Source of the DNA: Pseudomonas aegrilactucae
Lineage (GTDB): Bacteria > Pseudomonadota > Gammaproteobacteria > Pseudomonadales > Pseudomonadaceae
DNA length: 32,778 nucleotides
Assembly (NCBI RefSeq): GCF_019168305.1
Contig: NZ_JAHTBI010000041.1
Coordinates: 1-32,778, forward strand
Direction of reading: 5' to 3'
Shown here piece after piece: positions 7,180 through 15,688 of this stretch (its first letter is position 1; the number at the start of each line of letters is the position of its first letter). The notes below the pieces were generated by a model. The model searched no databases, was not told where the DNA came from, and was given only the letters and a program-made list of their open reading frames with translations. The position numbers and the translations under genes were made by a program.

Positions 7180-7511
7180 CGGGTATGTTCAGCCTCGTCC
7201 CGGCCACCCCCGAAACACCTGCCAGGCTACGCCTTGACGGCGACCTGACCATCTATGAAGTGCGTGCCGCGCGCGAGCAGTTGCTGGCCTTGCTGCCCAC
7301 TCAACCGACGCCCTGGCAACTGGACCTGGGCGGCCTGGACGAACTCGACAGCGCAGGCGTGCAACTGCTGCTGAGCCTGCAGAAAACCCTGTGCGCCAAT
7401 GGCCACAGCGCCGAGGTGATCGCCCTGCCGGGCAACGCCCGTACGCTGCTGGAACTGCTGCGCCTCCCCTCGTTATGCCCGGCCGGCCTGACCGCGCCGT
7501 GCGAGGAGTAA
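7176..7511 (+). CDS. STAS-domain protein (anti-sigma factor antagonist type)
   Basis: 111 residues forming a single STAS domain of the SpoIIAA/RsbV fold. The phosphorylatable-serine motif is preserved as ELDSAGVQLL (Ser59), after the strand WQLDLGGL. Proteins of this type bind partners depending on Ser/Thr phosphorylation, but no RsbW-like kinase gene is present in the window. It is embedded between cheY (4-base overlap) and cheA (2-base gap), so it is part of the chemosensory unit. STAS genes are known in some alternative chemosensory clusters, where their role is unclear. The ATG at 7176 is preferred for its overlap with the cheY stop; an in-frame ATG at 7185 is possible. Confidence 0.88.
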   Translation: MTGMFSLVPATPETPARLRLDGDLTIYEVRAAREQLLALLPTQPTPWQLDLGGLDELDSAGVQLLLSLQKTLCANGHSAEVIALPGNARTLLELLRLPSLCPAGLTAPCEE

Positions 7512-7513
7512 GC

Positions 7514-9538
7514 ATGTTCGACGCCGAGCAATGGAGCCAACTGCTGCAGGGTTTTCTCGAAGAAGCTCGCGACCTGCTCAAGGAAGCCGAAGACAGCCTG
7601 CTGCAACTGGAAAGCCGTCCCGACGACGAGGACGCGATCAATGCACTGTTTCGCGCCGTGCATACGCTCAAGGGCTCGGCGGGGATCTTCTCGCTCGATC
7701 CGCTGGTGGCCCTGGCCCACCAGCTTGAAAACCTGTTGATGGGCGTACGTGACGGCGTACGCACACTGGACGCCCCACTGACCTCGCTGATGCTGCAATG
7801 CATGGATGAGCTGGCAGTGATGCTCGAGAGCATCGATGCGCAGTCGGCCAGCATGCCGGCGCATACCCCGCGCCAGGCCGCGCTGCTGGCGGCACTGGCA
7901 GCCCAGCAGGGCGCCACGCCCGCAGCGCCAGCTGAAGCCGAGACGGCCATCCCGGCGCCTGGCGAGCCACTGACCTGGTACCTGTCGATCCGCTTCAGCA
8001 GCGAACTGCTGAGCAACGGCTTCGACCCGGCAGCGTTCATTCGCTACCTGGGCCGGCTGGGCGAAATCCTCAGCCTGCAGACGCTCACCTGGGCGCTGCC
8101 CGATCTCGAGACGCTGGACCCCGAGGCCTGCTACCTGGGCTTCGAGCTGAGCCTGCGCAGCGATGCCAGCCGCGAGCAACTGGAGGATGTGTTCAGCCTG
8201 GTACAGGACTTCTGCACCCTGCGCCTGCAAGCCACACAGCCCCATGATGAGCCCTCGGCCGCCACTTTGCCGGCGCCGACGCAAACGTTGGCGCCCCCGC
8301 CAGCACCCACTGTGCCTGCCCTCCCCGCCGCCGCCAGCGACAGCCGCACCGCCCCCAGCAGCATGGTCAAGGTCGCGGCACACAAGCTCGACGAGCTGAT
8401 CAACCTGGTCGGCGAGCTGGTCATCAGCACCGCCGGTGCGCAGATGCAGGCCTTGCGCAGCGCCCACGGCGCCTGCATCGAAAGCGTGCAGGCGGTACAA
8501 CAGCACGTCGAGCAGATCCGCGAGCGTGCGCTCAAGTTGCGCATGGTCGAGGTGGGCGAAACCTTCAACCGCTTCCACCGCGTGGTGCGTGATGTGAGCC
8601 AGGCGCTGGACAAGCAGATCGCACTGAGCATCCACGGTGGCGACACCGAACTGGACAAGACCCTGATCGACCGCATTGCCGACCCGCTGGTGCACCTGGT
8701 GCGCAACGCCATCGACCATGGCATCGAAGCGCCTGCCGAGCGCCGCGCAGCGGGCAAGCCGGAACAAGGCCAGTTGCGCCTGAACGCCTACCACGACTCG
8801 GGCATGATCGTGCTGGAGATCCAGGATGACGGGCGCGGCCTGAACACCGCGAAAATTCGCGAGAAGGCCATCGCCCGCGGCATGCTCGACAGCGACACGC
8901 TGATCAGCGACCAGGACATCCACATGCTGATCTTCGAGGCCGGCTTCTCGACCGCCGAGCAGGTGTCCAACCTGTCTGGCCGCGGCGTGGGCATGGACGT
9001 GGTGCGCAGCGCCATCGACCAGTTGCGCGGCGTGATCGAGATCGACTCCACGCCCGGGCTGGGCTGCACCTTCCGCATCCGCCTGCCGTTGACCCTGGCG
9101 ATCATCGACGGCTTCCTGGTAAGCGTGGGCACCGAGCATTTCGTGATCCCGCTGGACATGGTCACCGAATGCATGGAAGCGCCTGAAACCCAGGCCGAGC
9201 AGCACCACCTCAACCTGCGCGGCCGGCCGCTGCCGTGCATCGACCTGCAGCAGCATTTCAGCCTGCCGCGCAGCGCCAGCACACGCCGCAACATCGTGGT
9301 GGTCAGCCAGGGCCGGCAGCATGCCGGGCTGATCGTCGATCAACTGCACGGCGAACTGCAAACCGTGATCAAGCCCCTGGGGCAACTGTTCCAGCACCTG
9401 AGCGGTATCAGCGGCTCGACCATCCTCGGCTCTGGCCAGGTGGCCCTGATCCTCGACATCCCCAGCCTGTTCCGCCAATCGCAGCACCGCGCCGAAGGCG
9501 AGACGCCGCCCCTGTTGCCAAGCCCTTCCGGAGAATAA
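7514..9538 (+). CDS. cheA: CheA histidine kinase
   Basis: 674 residues. P1 (Hpt) spans about residues 1-110 with the phospho-acceptor His50 in [11 protein letters not shown] second folded region (about 153-240) occupies the position of the CheY-binding P2 domain. A proline/alanine-rich linker (245-283) precedes the P3 dimerisation helices (about 284-355). The P4 ATPase domain follows, with N box [10 protein letters not shown] (394-403), G1 DDGRGL (438-443) and G2 GRGVGMD (489-495). The P5 CheW-like domain runs from about 525 to the end. All catalytic motifs are intact. The ATG at 7514 lies 2 bases after the STAS stop with GAGGAG upstream. It should phosphorylate CheY, CheB and perhaps the NarL-type regulator of the same operon. 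Confidence 0.97.
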   Translation: MFDAEQWSQLLQGFLEEARDLLKEAEDSLLQLESRPDDEDAINALFRAVHTLKGSAGIFSLDPLVALAHQLENLLMGVRDGVRTLDAPLTSLMLQCMDELAVMLESIDAQSASMPAHTPRQAALLAALAAQQGATPAAPAEAETAIPAPGEPLTWYLSIRFSSELLSNGFDPAAFIRYLGRLGEILSLQTLTWALPDLETLDPEACYLGFELSLRSDASREQLEDVFSLVQDFCTLRLQATQPHDEPSAATLPAPTQTLAPPPAPTVPALPAAASDSRTAPSSMVKVAAHKLDELINLVGELVISTAGAQMQALRSAHGACIESVQAVQQHVEQIRERALKLRMVEVGETFNRFHRVVRDVSQALDKQIALSIHGGDTELDKTLIDRIADPLVHLVRNAIDHGIEAPAERRAAGKPEQGQLRLNAYHDSGMIVLEIQDDGRGLNTAKIREKAIARGMLDSDTLISDQDIHMLIFEAGFSTAEQVSNLSGRGVGMDVVRSAIDQLRGVIEIDSTPGLGCTFRIRLPLTLAIIDGFLVSVGTEHFVIPLDMVTECMEAPETQAEQHHLNLRGRPLPCIDLQQHFSLPRSASTRRNIVVVSQGRQHAGLIVDQLHGELQTVIKPLGQLFQHLSGISGSTILGSGQVALILDIPSLFRQSQHRAEGETPPLLPSPSGE

Positions 9539-9540
9539 CC

Positions 9541-11166
9541 ATGCAAATGATCAGCAATATGAAGATAGGCGTGCGCCTGACCCTGGGTTTTCTGGTGGTG
9601 GTGGCGCTGACCGCGCTCATCGGGTTCATCGGCGTGCGCAACCTCAACCAGGTCAATGAGCTGTCGGACCGCATGTACGACTATGACGTGGTCGGCCTGA
9701 GCACCCTGCAAGAGGCCAATATCCAGCTGCTGGCGGCCAACCGCGCAGTACGCCAGAGCCTGCTGTCCACCTCCGTCGAGGAGCGCGACCAGGCCGCCGC
9801 CACGGCACGCGCGTCGATGGAAAAGACCCGTGAGCTGCTGGTCAAGTCGCGCGAGTACTTCCTGACCAAGGACGGCCGCGCACAGGTGGAGAAAATCGAA
9901 GGCCCGCTGCAGGACTACATCAGCGTTGCCAACCAGTTGATGAACGTTCACCGCCAGTCTGGCGAACTGCAGACCCTTACCGACGCGCTGGCACTGATGC
10001 CGAAAAATGTCGCGGCGGCAAACCTGGTGGACGAGCTGCTGGGTGCAGCCAGCTCAGGCAAGCAGGCCCGCGCCGGCGAGGCCAACGCCGACATCACCGC
10101 GATTGCCGACAGCTCGCGCCTGCAGATGATCGCCCTGGCCGCCGCCGCGACGTTGATCGGCATGCTCATCGGCGTACTGGTCACACGCAGCATCACCCGC
10201 CCGCTGGCCGGTGCGGTAGAAGCAGCAGACCGCATGGCCGCCGGTGACCTGAGCCAGGACCTGGTGGTGACGCGCAAGGACGAGACCGGCCAACTGCTGA
10301 CCGCCATGCAGAACATGACCGTACGCCTGCGCAGCATCCTGGGTGACGTGCGCAGCGCCGCCGACGCACTGTCGTCGGCCTCCGAGCAGGTCAGCTCGAC
10401 CTCGCAGTCGCTGAGCCAGGCCGCCAACGAGCAGGCCGCCAGCGTCGAGCAGACCAGCGCCTCGGTCGAAGAGATGTCGGCCTCCATCGCACAGAACACC
10501 GAAAGCGCCAAGATCACCGACGGCATCGCCGGCAAGGCCGCCAACGACGCGGTACAGGGCGGTGGTGCCGTGGGCGACACCGTACTGGCAATGAAACAGA
10601 TCGCCGACAAGATCGGCATCATCGACGACATCGCCTACCAGACCAACCTGCTGGCCCTGAACGCGGCGATCGAAGCGGCGCGTGCCGGCGATCACGGCAA
10701 GGGCTTCGCGGTGGTGGCTGCCGAGGTGCGCAAGCTGGCCGAACGCAGCCAGGTGGCCGCGCAGGAAATCGGCCAGGTGGCCTCCAGCAGCGTGCGCCTG
10801 GCCGAACAGGCCGGCAGCCTGTTGAGCGAGATCGTGCCGAACATCCAGAAGACCTCCGACCTGGTCCAGGAAATCACCGCCGCGTCCCAGGAACAGAGCA
10901 GCGCCGCCGGCCAGATCAACATCGCCATGGGCCAGATGAACCAGATCACCCAGCAGAATGCCTCGGCCTCCGAGGAACTGGCGGCCACCGCCGAAGAGAT
11001 GAACGCCCAGGCAGGCCAGTTGCAGGAGCTGATCGGTTTCTTCCGCTTCGAAGCGCACAGCGCCAATGCCCGCCCGCTGCCACGGGTCGGCGAGCTGCAA
11101 GGCGCCGCCTACAAACCCACCCACAAGGCGCTGATCGATGAAGGCCAGTTCGTCAGCTTCAATTGA
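9541..11166 (+). CDS. methyl-accepting chemotaxis protein with 4-helix-bundle sensor
   Basis: 541-residue transmembrane chemoreceptor. The first membrane helix is at about residues 10-32 ([20 protein letters not shown]). A helical periplasmic domain of the 4HB_MCP type covers roughly 35-190. The second helix is near 195-217 ([19 protein letters not shown]), followed by HAMP (about 218-270) and a long signalling domain whose tip reads [20 protein letters not shown] and [16 protein letters not shown]. Glu/Gln-rich methylation segments flank the tip. The C-terminus (DEGQFVSFN) lacks an obvious NWETF-like CheR-docking pentapeptide. It begins 2 bases after the cheA stop, with GGAG upstream, and is the dedicated receptor of this operon. 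The ligand is not predictable. Confidence 0.95.
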   Translation: MQMISNMKIGVRLTLGFLVVVALTALIGFIGVRNLNQVNELSDRMYDYDVVGLSTLQEANIQLLAANRAVRQSLLSTSVEERDQAAATARASMEKTRELLVKSREYFLTKDGRAQVEKIEGPLQDYISVANQLMNVHRQSGELQTLTDALALMPKNVAAANLVDELLGAASSGKQARAGEANADITAIADSSRLQMIALAAAATLIGMLIGVLVTRSITRPLAGAVEAADRMAAGDLSQDLVVTRKDETGQLLTAMQNMTVRLRSILGDVRSAADALSSASEQVSSTSQSLSQAANEQAASVEQTSASVEEMSASIAQNTESAKITDGIAGKAANDAVQGGGAVGDTVLAMKQIADKIGIIDDIAYQTNLLALNAAIEAARAGDHGKGFAVVAAEVRKLAERSQVAAQEIGQVASSSVRLAEQAGSLLSEIVPNIQKTSDLVQEITAASQEQSSAAGQINIAMGQMNQITQQNASASEELAATAEEMNAQAGQLQELIGFFRFEAHSANARPLPRVGELQGAAYKPTHKALIDEGQFVSFN

Positions 11167-11179
11167 ACGAGGCGCTGCC

Positions 11180-11692
11180 ATGAACACCCTTGAGCTCCCG
11201 GCCCACTCGCCGGACACGCCCGCCAGCATCCAGCACCTGACCTTTCGCGTGCGCCAGGCCGGGTACGCGCTGCCCATCGAGCTGGTGCGCGAGATCATCG
11301 AGTACGCCGAGATCACCCGCGTGCCGATGATGCCCGCCTACATCCACGGCGTGCTCAACCTGCGCGGCAACGTGGTGCCGGTGCTGGACCTGGCCGCACG
11401 CTTCGGCATGGACCTGACGGTGGCCGGCAAGCGCACCTGCATCGTGATCATCGCACTGCCACTGGAAGGCGGCGTGCAACGCATCGGCCTGGTGGTGGAC
11501 GCGGTCGACGCCGTGCTCGATATCGACCCGCACGCAGTCGTGCCGGCACCACCGTTCGGCACCGGCATTCGCGCCGACTTCATTGCCGGCATGGCCCAGC
11601 AGGAGCAAGGCTTCCTGATCATCCTGAACATGGCCCAGGTGCTCTCGCTGGAGGACATCCGTCATCTCAGCCAGGCGGCGAAGGTTTCCTGA
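11180..11692 (+). CDS. cheW: CheW coupling protein
   Basis: 170 residues, a single CheW domain. CheW links receptors to CheA in the array. Recognisable blocks are LTFRVRQAGYALPIELVREII, then MMPAYIHGVLNLRGNVVPVLDL, and later GLVVDAVDAVLDID and ADFIAGMAQQEQGFLIILNM. The N-terminus has an extra 20 or so residues rich in Pro/Ser before the domain. The ATG at 11180 follows GAGGCG and lies 13 bases after the receptor stop; the longer frame into the receptor gene is not needed. It ends 1 base before cheR. Confidence 0.95.
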   Translation: MNTLELPAHSPDTPASIQHLTFRVRQAGYALPIELVREIIEYAEITRVPMMPAYIHGVLNLRGNVVPVLDLAARFGMDLTVAGKRTCIVIIALPLEGGVQRIGLVVDAVDAVLDIDPHAVVPAPPFGTGIRADFIAGMAQQEQGFLIILNMAQVLSLEDIRHLSQAAKVS

Positions 11693-11693
11693 G

Positions 11694-12506
11694 ATGCCCT
11701 CGACCTTCAAGCTGCCGGTGCTCGGCGAACCGGAGTTTCGCCGCCTGCAGGCGCTGATGAGCAAGGCCTCGGGGATTCACCTGGCAGACAACAAGCGCTC
11801 GCTGGTGGCCGGGCGCCTGATGAAGCGTCTGCGTCATCACCACCTGGACAGCTACAGCGAGTACCTGCACCTGATCGAGTCGCCCAGTCACGGCCGCGAA
11901 CGGCGCCTGGTGATCGACCTGCTGACCACCAACGAGACCTACTTCTTTCGCGAGTTTGCGCACTTCGAGTTTCTTGGCCAGTGGCTGGGCCAGCGCAGGG
12001 GGCCGCTGCGGCTGTGGAGCGCAGCGTGCTCCTCGGGCGAAGAGCCCTACAGCCTGGCCATGACGGTGGCCGAGCATGCCAGCGCCAGCGACTGGTCGAT
12101 CCTGGCCAGCGACCTCAGCCAGAGCATGCTGGCGCTCGCCGAGCAGGGCATCTACGACATCGCCCAGGCGCGCTACTTTCCCGAGGACTGGATGCACCGC
12201 CACTGCCTGTGCGGGGTAGGCGACATGCACGGGCGCCTGCGCATACAGGCACACCTGCGGGCGCGGGTAACCCTGCGCGAGATCAACCTGGTGCAACCGT
12301 TGCCCGAAGGGCTGGGGCCGTTCGACGTGATTTTTCTGCGCAATATCCTGATCTACTTCGACACCCACGAAAAACAACGCATCGTGCAGCGCCTGGTCAG
12401 CCAGTTGCGCCCCGGCGGGCTGCTGTTCATCGGGCATGCCGAAAGCATCCACGGCTTCGACCTGCCGTTGCGGCTGGTGCACCCCTCGGTGTTCGAACGC
12501 ACATGA
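11694..12506 (+). CDS. cheR: CheR chemoreceptor methyltransferase
   Basis: 270 residues, slightly shorter than E. coli CheR. An N-terminal helical domain (about 1-75) precedes a SAM-dependent methyltransferase fold. Motifs: [11 protein letters not shown] at about residue 77, the SAM-binding [19 protein letters not shown] near 104-122, [14 protein letters not shown] near 210 and [15 protein letters not shown] near the end. It methylates glutamates on the MCP encoded upstream. No TPR extension is present. The stop overlaps the cheB ATG by four bases (ATGA), so methylase and esterase are translationally coupled. Confidence 0.96.
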   Translation: MPSTFKLPVLGEPEFRRLQALMSKASGIHLADNKRSLVAGRLMKRLRHHHLDSYSEYLHLIESPSHGRERRLVIDLLTTNETYFFREFAHFEFLGQWLGQRRGPLRLWSAACSSGEEPYSLAMTVAEHASASDWSILASDLSQSMLALAEQGIYDIAQARYFPEDWMHRHCLCGVGDMHGRLRIQAHLRARVTLREINLVQPLPEGLGPFDVIFLRNILIYFDTHEKQRIVQRLVSQLRPGGLLFIGHAESIHGFDLPLRLVHPSVFERT

Positions 12507-13570
12507 CCGAGCGCCCTGCTGCACCGATCCGGGTATTTATCGTCGACGACTCCGCGCTGGTACGCCAGGTACTCAACCAGTGCCTGAGCAGCCACCCTGG
12601 CATCCGCGTGATCGGCATGGCCGCCGACCCGCTGTACGCCATCGAAAAGATGCGCCGCGACTGGCCCGACGTACTGGTGCTGGACATCGAGATGCCGCGC
12701 ATGGACGGGCTGACTTTCCTGCGCCAGATCATGGCCGAGCGCCCGACGCCGACCATCATCTGCTCGACCCTCACCGAGGCCGGCACCGACCTCAACCTGC
12801 AGGCCCTGGCCGCTGGCGCCGTGGGCGTGTTTACCAAGGCACGCCTTGGCCTGCGCCAAAGCCTGGAGAGCCTGGCCGCAGGCTTGATCCGCAGCATCGA
12901 GGACGCCGCCCGCACGCGGCCGGTCATGCTCCCCACGTCGCACGCAAAAGAAAAAACCAGTGCGCCGGCTGCAACTGTTATCAAAACCACTGATCGAATC
13001 GTTACACTTGGCTGCTCGACTGGAGGCACCCAGGCGCTGGAGTTCATCCTGCGCCAGTTGCCGCGTGATTGCCCGGGGATCGTGATCGTCCAGCACATGC
13101 CCGAGAAGTTCACCGCCGACTTTGCCCGACGCCTGAACAGCCTCTGCCAGATCGAGGTACGCGAGGCCAGGCATCTGGATCGCGTGCACAGCGGCCTGGC
13201 GTTGCTCGCGCCCGGCGGCTTGCACATGCAGCTCAAGCGCAGCGGTGCGCACTACCTTGTCGAGGTGCTGGACGGCCCCGCCGTCAATCGGCACAAACCT
13301 TCGGTCGATGTCCTGTTTCGCTCCGCCGCCCGGCATGCCGGGGGCAATGTGCTGGGCATCATCATGACCGGGATGGGCGATGACGGCGCACGTGGTTTGC
13401 TCAGCATGCGTGAGCACGGTGCTGTCACCGTGGCCCAGGACGAAGCCAGTTGCGTGGTGTTCGGCATGCCCAAGGAGGCCATCCGGCTGGGCGCGGCCCA
13501 GTCGGTGGAGCCGCTGGTCAGGCTGCCGGCGCTGATTGCCCACTTTGGCGATAACGTGCGTCACGGCTAG
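12503..13570 (+). CDS. cheB: CheB chemoreceptor methylesterase
   Basis: 355 residues. An N-terminal receiver domain (about 8-125) has Asp15-Asp16 and the phosphorylation site Asp61 ([13 protein letters not shown]). A Ser/Thr/Lys-rich linker (140-164) joins it to the methylesterase domain, with catalytic triad candidates Ser172 (LGCSTGGTQ), His198 ([14 protein letters not shown]) and Asp294 ([11 protein letters not shown]). All key residues are present. The linker region is less GC-rich than the rest, as is common for such linkers. CheD, which often accompanies CheB in such clusters, is absent. The ATG at 12503 overlaps the cheR stop. Confidence 0.96.
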   Translation: MTERPAAPIRVFIVDDSALVRQVLNQCLSSHPGIRVIGMAADPLYAIEKMRRDWPDVLVLDIEMPRMDGLTFLRQIMAERPTPTIICSTLTEAGTDLNLQALAAGAVGVFTKARLGLRQSLESLAAGLIRSIEDAARTRPVMLPTSHAKEKTSAPAATVIKTTDRIVTLGCSTGGTQALEFILRQLPRDCPGIVIVQHMPEKFTADFARRLNSLCQIEVREARHLDRVHSGLALLAPGGLHMQLKRSGAHYLVEVLDGPAVNRHKPSVDVLFRSAARHAGGNVLGIIMTGMGDDGARGLLSMREHGAVTVAQDEASCVVFGMPKEAIRLGAAQSVEPLVRLPALIAHFGDNVRHG

Positions 13571-13609
13571 CCCGACACCGCCCCCTTATTTCGCGACACA
13601 GGCCAACCT

Positions 13610-14266
13610 ATGCTTTGCCGATTACTCCTTGCAGACGAGTCGCCCCTGTTCAGAGCAGGTTTGCGCGCGCTGCTCGAACAAAAACAAGATTACGCGGTGG
13701 TGGGTGAAGCGAATGACGGCCTGAGTGCTGTCGAGCTTGCCGAACAGCTCAAGCCGGACATCATCATGCTCGACATGGCGCTGGACGCACTCGAGAGCGA
13801 GGAGATCCTGCGCGAGCTGTGCCTGCGCGTGCCGGCGAGCATGGTGCTGATGCTCTCGGCGCGTTCGGAGCTTGAGTTCGTGATGAAGTGCCTGCAGCAG
13901 GGCGCCCATGGCTTTCTGCTCAAGACGGCCACGGTGCTGGAGCTTGAGCTGGCCTTGCAGGCCCTGAAGAACGGCGGCCAGTACCTGTCCTCGGCGGTGC
14001 TGCCGCTGGTGATCGGGCAGGCGGTCAAGCACAGCCGCAAGCGCCATGCGGGCAACAGCACCATGCAACTGACCGCGCGCCAGCTGGAGATCCTGCGCCT
14101 GATCGCACGCGGCGAGTCGACGCGCTCGATAGCCGATGGCCTGGGCCTGAGCGTGAAGACCGTGGAAGCGCATCGTTCGCAGATCATGCACCGCCTGCAG
14201 ATTCACGACATACCGGGCCTGGTGCTGTTTGCGGTGCGCGAAGGGATCATCCGTATCAACGACTGA
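13610..14266 (+). CDS. NarL/FixJ-family response regulator (DNA-binding)
   Basis: 218 residues. A receiver domain occupies about 1-120, with Asp9-Glu10 in the acidic pocket (one Asp replaced by Glu, which is common in this family), phospho-acceptor Asp55 (IIMLDMALD), Ser83 as the switch and Lys105. A LuxR-type helix-turn-helix lies at about 154-200 (LTARQLEILRLIARGES; GLSVKTVEAHRSQI). It starts 39 bases after cheB on the same strand with no terminator between, so it probably shares the transcript and may be the transcriptional output of the CheA pathway. A separate sensor kinase is not encoded nearby. A weak hairpin (AGGCTG/CAGCCT, 14266-14285) sits in the 12-base gap to the convergent thioesterase gene. 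Confidence 0.93.
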   Translation: MLCRLLLADESPLFRAGLRALLEQKQDYAVVGEANDGLSAVELAEQLKPDIIMLDMALDALESEEILRELCLRVPASMVLMLSARSELEFVMKCLQQGAHGFLLKTATVLELELALQALKNGGQYLSSAVLPLVIGQAVKHSRKRHAGNSTMQLTARQLEILRLIARGESTRSIADGLGLSVKTVEAHRSQIMHRLQIHDIPGLVLFAVREGIIRIND

Positions 14267-14278
14267 GGCTGCGGCGTT

Positions 14279-14707
14279 TCAGCCTTGCAGCGCCTGCAGG
14301 GCGCCTTGCAGGGCCGCTGGCAAGCTGGCCGGCTGGCCGGATGCGCGCTCGACGAATACCTGCACCATGCGCCCGGCGGCGCTGGGCTGGGCTTGGCCGA
14401 CCTTGAACAGGGCCAGTTCGTACTCCACCGAACTGCCGGCCACACGGGCCACGCGCAGGCCGACTTCGAGGCATTCGGGAAAGGCTGCCGAGGTGAAGAA
14501 ATCACAGCCCGAACTGACCACGAACCCCACCACTTCCCCGTCTTGCGGGTCGAGACCTGCGTGCTCGATCAGGTAGCCCTGCACCGCGCTGTCGAAGAAC
14601 GCGTACACCGTGGCGCTGGCAATGTGGCCGTTGATGTCGTTGTCCTGCCAGCGTGTCAGCAGGGGCTGGAAGCGGGGGTAGTGGTGGCGTTCGGGGAGGT
14701 GGGTCAT
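14279..14707 (-). CDS. hotdog-fold acyl-CoA thioesterase (YbgC/FadM-like)
   Basis: 142 residues of the 4-hydroxybenzoyl-CoA thioesterase superfamily. The catalytic-loop motif RWQDNDINGHI (residues 19-29) corresponds to the RWxDxDxxGHVNN block, followed by the central helix ATVYAFFDSAV. The conserved strands around VSSGCDFFTSAAFPE and SSVEYELALFKVG follow. A small repeat (ALQGALQALQG) closes the C-terminus. Substrates are probably acyl-CoAs but are not definable here. It runs against the chemosensory operon, with only 12 bases between the stop codons. Confidence 0.88.
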   Translation of the reverse strand: MTHLPERHHYPRFQPLLTRWQDNDINGHIASATVYAFFDSAVQGYLIEHAGLDPQDGEVVGFVVSSGCDFFTSAAFPECLEVGLRVARVAGSSVEYELALFKVGQAQPSAAGRMVQVFVERASGQPASLPAALQGALQALQG

Positions 14708-14767
14708 AAGGGCCTGTACCGGGCAAGAACAGTGGGTGGAGAACGGCAGGAGCAGCAGAACAAGAAG

Positions 14768-14819
14768 CTTCCCACACTTGTTTGGGAAGGCCTATAGTTG
14801 CAATCAACTATAGATTGCA
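14768..14819. promoter_or_regulatory. operator array of the toxin-antitoxin pair
   Basis: Three inverted repeats lie head to tail. CTTCCCA (14768-14774) pairs with TGGGAAG (14783-14789). CTATAGTTG (14792-14800) pairs with CAACTATAG (14805-14813) around CAAT. TGCAATC (14799-14805) pairs with GATTGCA (14813-14819) and interlocks with the second. They precede the antitoxin start by 18 bases, the usual place for autoregulatory binding sites. A possible promoter TTGCAA (14798-14803) - 16 bases - TAGCAT (14820-14825) overlaps them. Confidence 0.6.
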
Positions 14820-14836
14820 TAGCATTGGTGGCTTAC

Positions 14837-15301
14837 ATGAAACGACGGCGCGCACCCATGCCTACTCACAGCATCGAACACCTTGAACTTGGCAATCTGA
14901 TTCGAAGCGGGCTTGTCCAGGCTACCCACATCGTTGGCCAAGCAGGTGGCTGGTCGGTACAGATCAGCAGCGAAAACCATGAGCATCTGCTGATGGCGCA
15001 ACGTAGCGGCAGTGTCAGGTTGTTCAAGAAGCTGGAAACGGTGGTGAGCTATCTGCAAGACCTCGGCATTGATCATTTCGAGGTGGATGCCTCAGGCTTT
15101 GACTCACAGCAGGTCAGCACCTATGGCCGCCCTGATCGGACACAGGCGCTGAAAATGGCGCACCAGGCGGCCGCCTATGAAACCTGGTTCGCGCAACAGG
15201 TCGAGGCCAGCCTGAACGACACCGCACCGTTGGTGGAGGATGATGAGGCCAGAAGGCTGTTTGCAGAACGCCGTGATGCGCTGCGAAAAAGGTCTCATTG
15301 A
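14837..15301 (+). CDS. antitoxin-like partner of ParE/RelE toxin, two-part protein
   Basis: 154 residues. The C-terminal part (about 110-154) contains AAYETWFAQQVEASLNDTAP and resembles the toxin-neutralising segment of PaaA2/ParD-like antitoxins (pattern YxxWFxxxVxxxLxD). The N-terminal 90 or so residues (GWSVQISSENHEHLLMAQRS, then FKKLETVVSYLQDLGIDHFEVD) form a mixed alpha/beta region I do not recognise with certainty; it may be the DNA-binding or regulatory part. Its TGA overlaps the toxin ATG (TGATG), which is typical of antitoxin-toxin operons. The ATG at 14837 has GGTGG five bases upstream; the ATG at 14858 and the TTG at 14798 are alternatives. The palindromes upstream support autoregulation. 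Confidence 0.72.
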   Translation: MKRRRAPMPTHSIEHLELGNLIRSGLVQATHIVGQAGGWSVQISSENHEHLLMAQRSGSVRLFKKLETVVSYLQDLGIDHFEVDASGFDSQQVSTYGRPDRTQALKMAHQAAAYETWFAQQVEASLNDTAPLVEDDEARRLFAERRDALRKRSH

Positions 15302-15579
15302 TGCGTCTGATGTGGCGTGCCTTGTCACTCAAGGACCGCGAACACATCATGCAGCGGATCGCAATCGACAACCCAATGGCGGCAATACACCTCGACGAGC
15401 TATTTGAAACGTGCGCCGAAAGAGCCCGACAAAGGCCGCAGTTGTACAGATCGGGCCGGATCACCGGTACGCGGGAGCTGGTGGTGAAGCCAAACTACGT
15501 GATGGTTTACCGCGTTCATGGCGAGCAAGTGGAAATAGTGCGAATCCTGCACTCACGCCAGCAATGGCCCTGCGCCTGA
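15301..15579 (+). CDS. ParE/RelE-family toxin
   Basis: 92 residues with the RelE/ParE fold pattern: an N-terminal helix pair (MRLMWRALSLKDREHIMQRI), the central strands RSGRITGTRELVVKPNYVMVYRV, and the terminal signature VEIVRILHSRQQWP. The family includes ribosome-dependent mRNA interferases (RelE) and gyrase poisons (ParE); the closing HxRQxWP and the PNYVMVYRV strand are closer to the ParE side. The ATG at 15301 overlaps the antitoxin stop by one base. Base composition is less GC-biased than the neighbouring core genes, which fits an accessory module. A bidirectional terminator follows 61 bases downstream. Confidence 0.85.
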   Translation: MRLMWRALSLKDREHIMQRIAIDNPMAAIHLDELFETCAERARQRPQLYRSGRITGTRELVVKPNYVMVYRVHGEQVEIVRILHSRQQWPCA

Positions 15580-15640
15580 CTGCACAACAAGAATAGAGCC
15601 GTTTTGACGTCGGGATCAAAACTGCCTCACCCCCCAAACG

Positions 15641-15668
15641 AAAAAGCCGCCCATTCGGGCGGCTTTTT
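15641..15668. terminator. bidirectional rho-independent terminator between toxin and pckA
   Basis: AAAAAGCCGCCC (15641-15652) and GGGCGGCTTTTT (15657-15668) form a perfect 12-bp stem with an ATTC loop and T-runs on both strands. It serves the toxin gene (+) and pckA (-), which converge here. Confidence 0.92.
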
Positions 15669-15688
15669 CTCAGCGGGCGGGCAACAAC

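Noticed and set aside
7301..9487. Very long minus-strand open frame (about 728 codons) opposite cheA
   Set aside because: It lies exactly antisense to an intact cheA. Its translation is rich in His, Gln, Ala, Arg and Val, typical of a shadow frame in GC-rich DNA, and has no recognisable domain.
9541..11166. Frameshift or internal deletion in the MCP signalling domain
   Set aside because: The arms on both sides of the hairpin tip look continuous, and the methylation and tip blocks occur in the expected order and spacing for a receptor of about 540 residues.
14264..14290. Hairpin AGGCTG / CAGCCT as terminator between the NarL regulator and the thioesterase
   Set aside because: Only six pairs and no T-run on either strand; it partly overlaps coding sequence. 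Noted in the gene entry but not called.
14285..14797. Plus-strand open frame of 170 codons over the thioesterase
   Set aside because: It mirrors the minus-strand thioesterase, which has a clear hotdog motif; the plus-strand translation has none.
15601..15622. GTTTTGA / TCAAAAC inverted repeat downstream of the toxin gene
   Set aside because: Seven pairs with low GC and a far better terminator 19 bases further on; no independent role can be supported.
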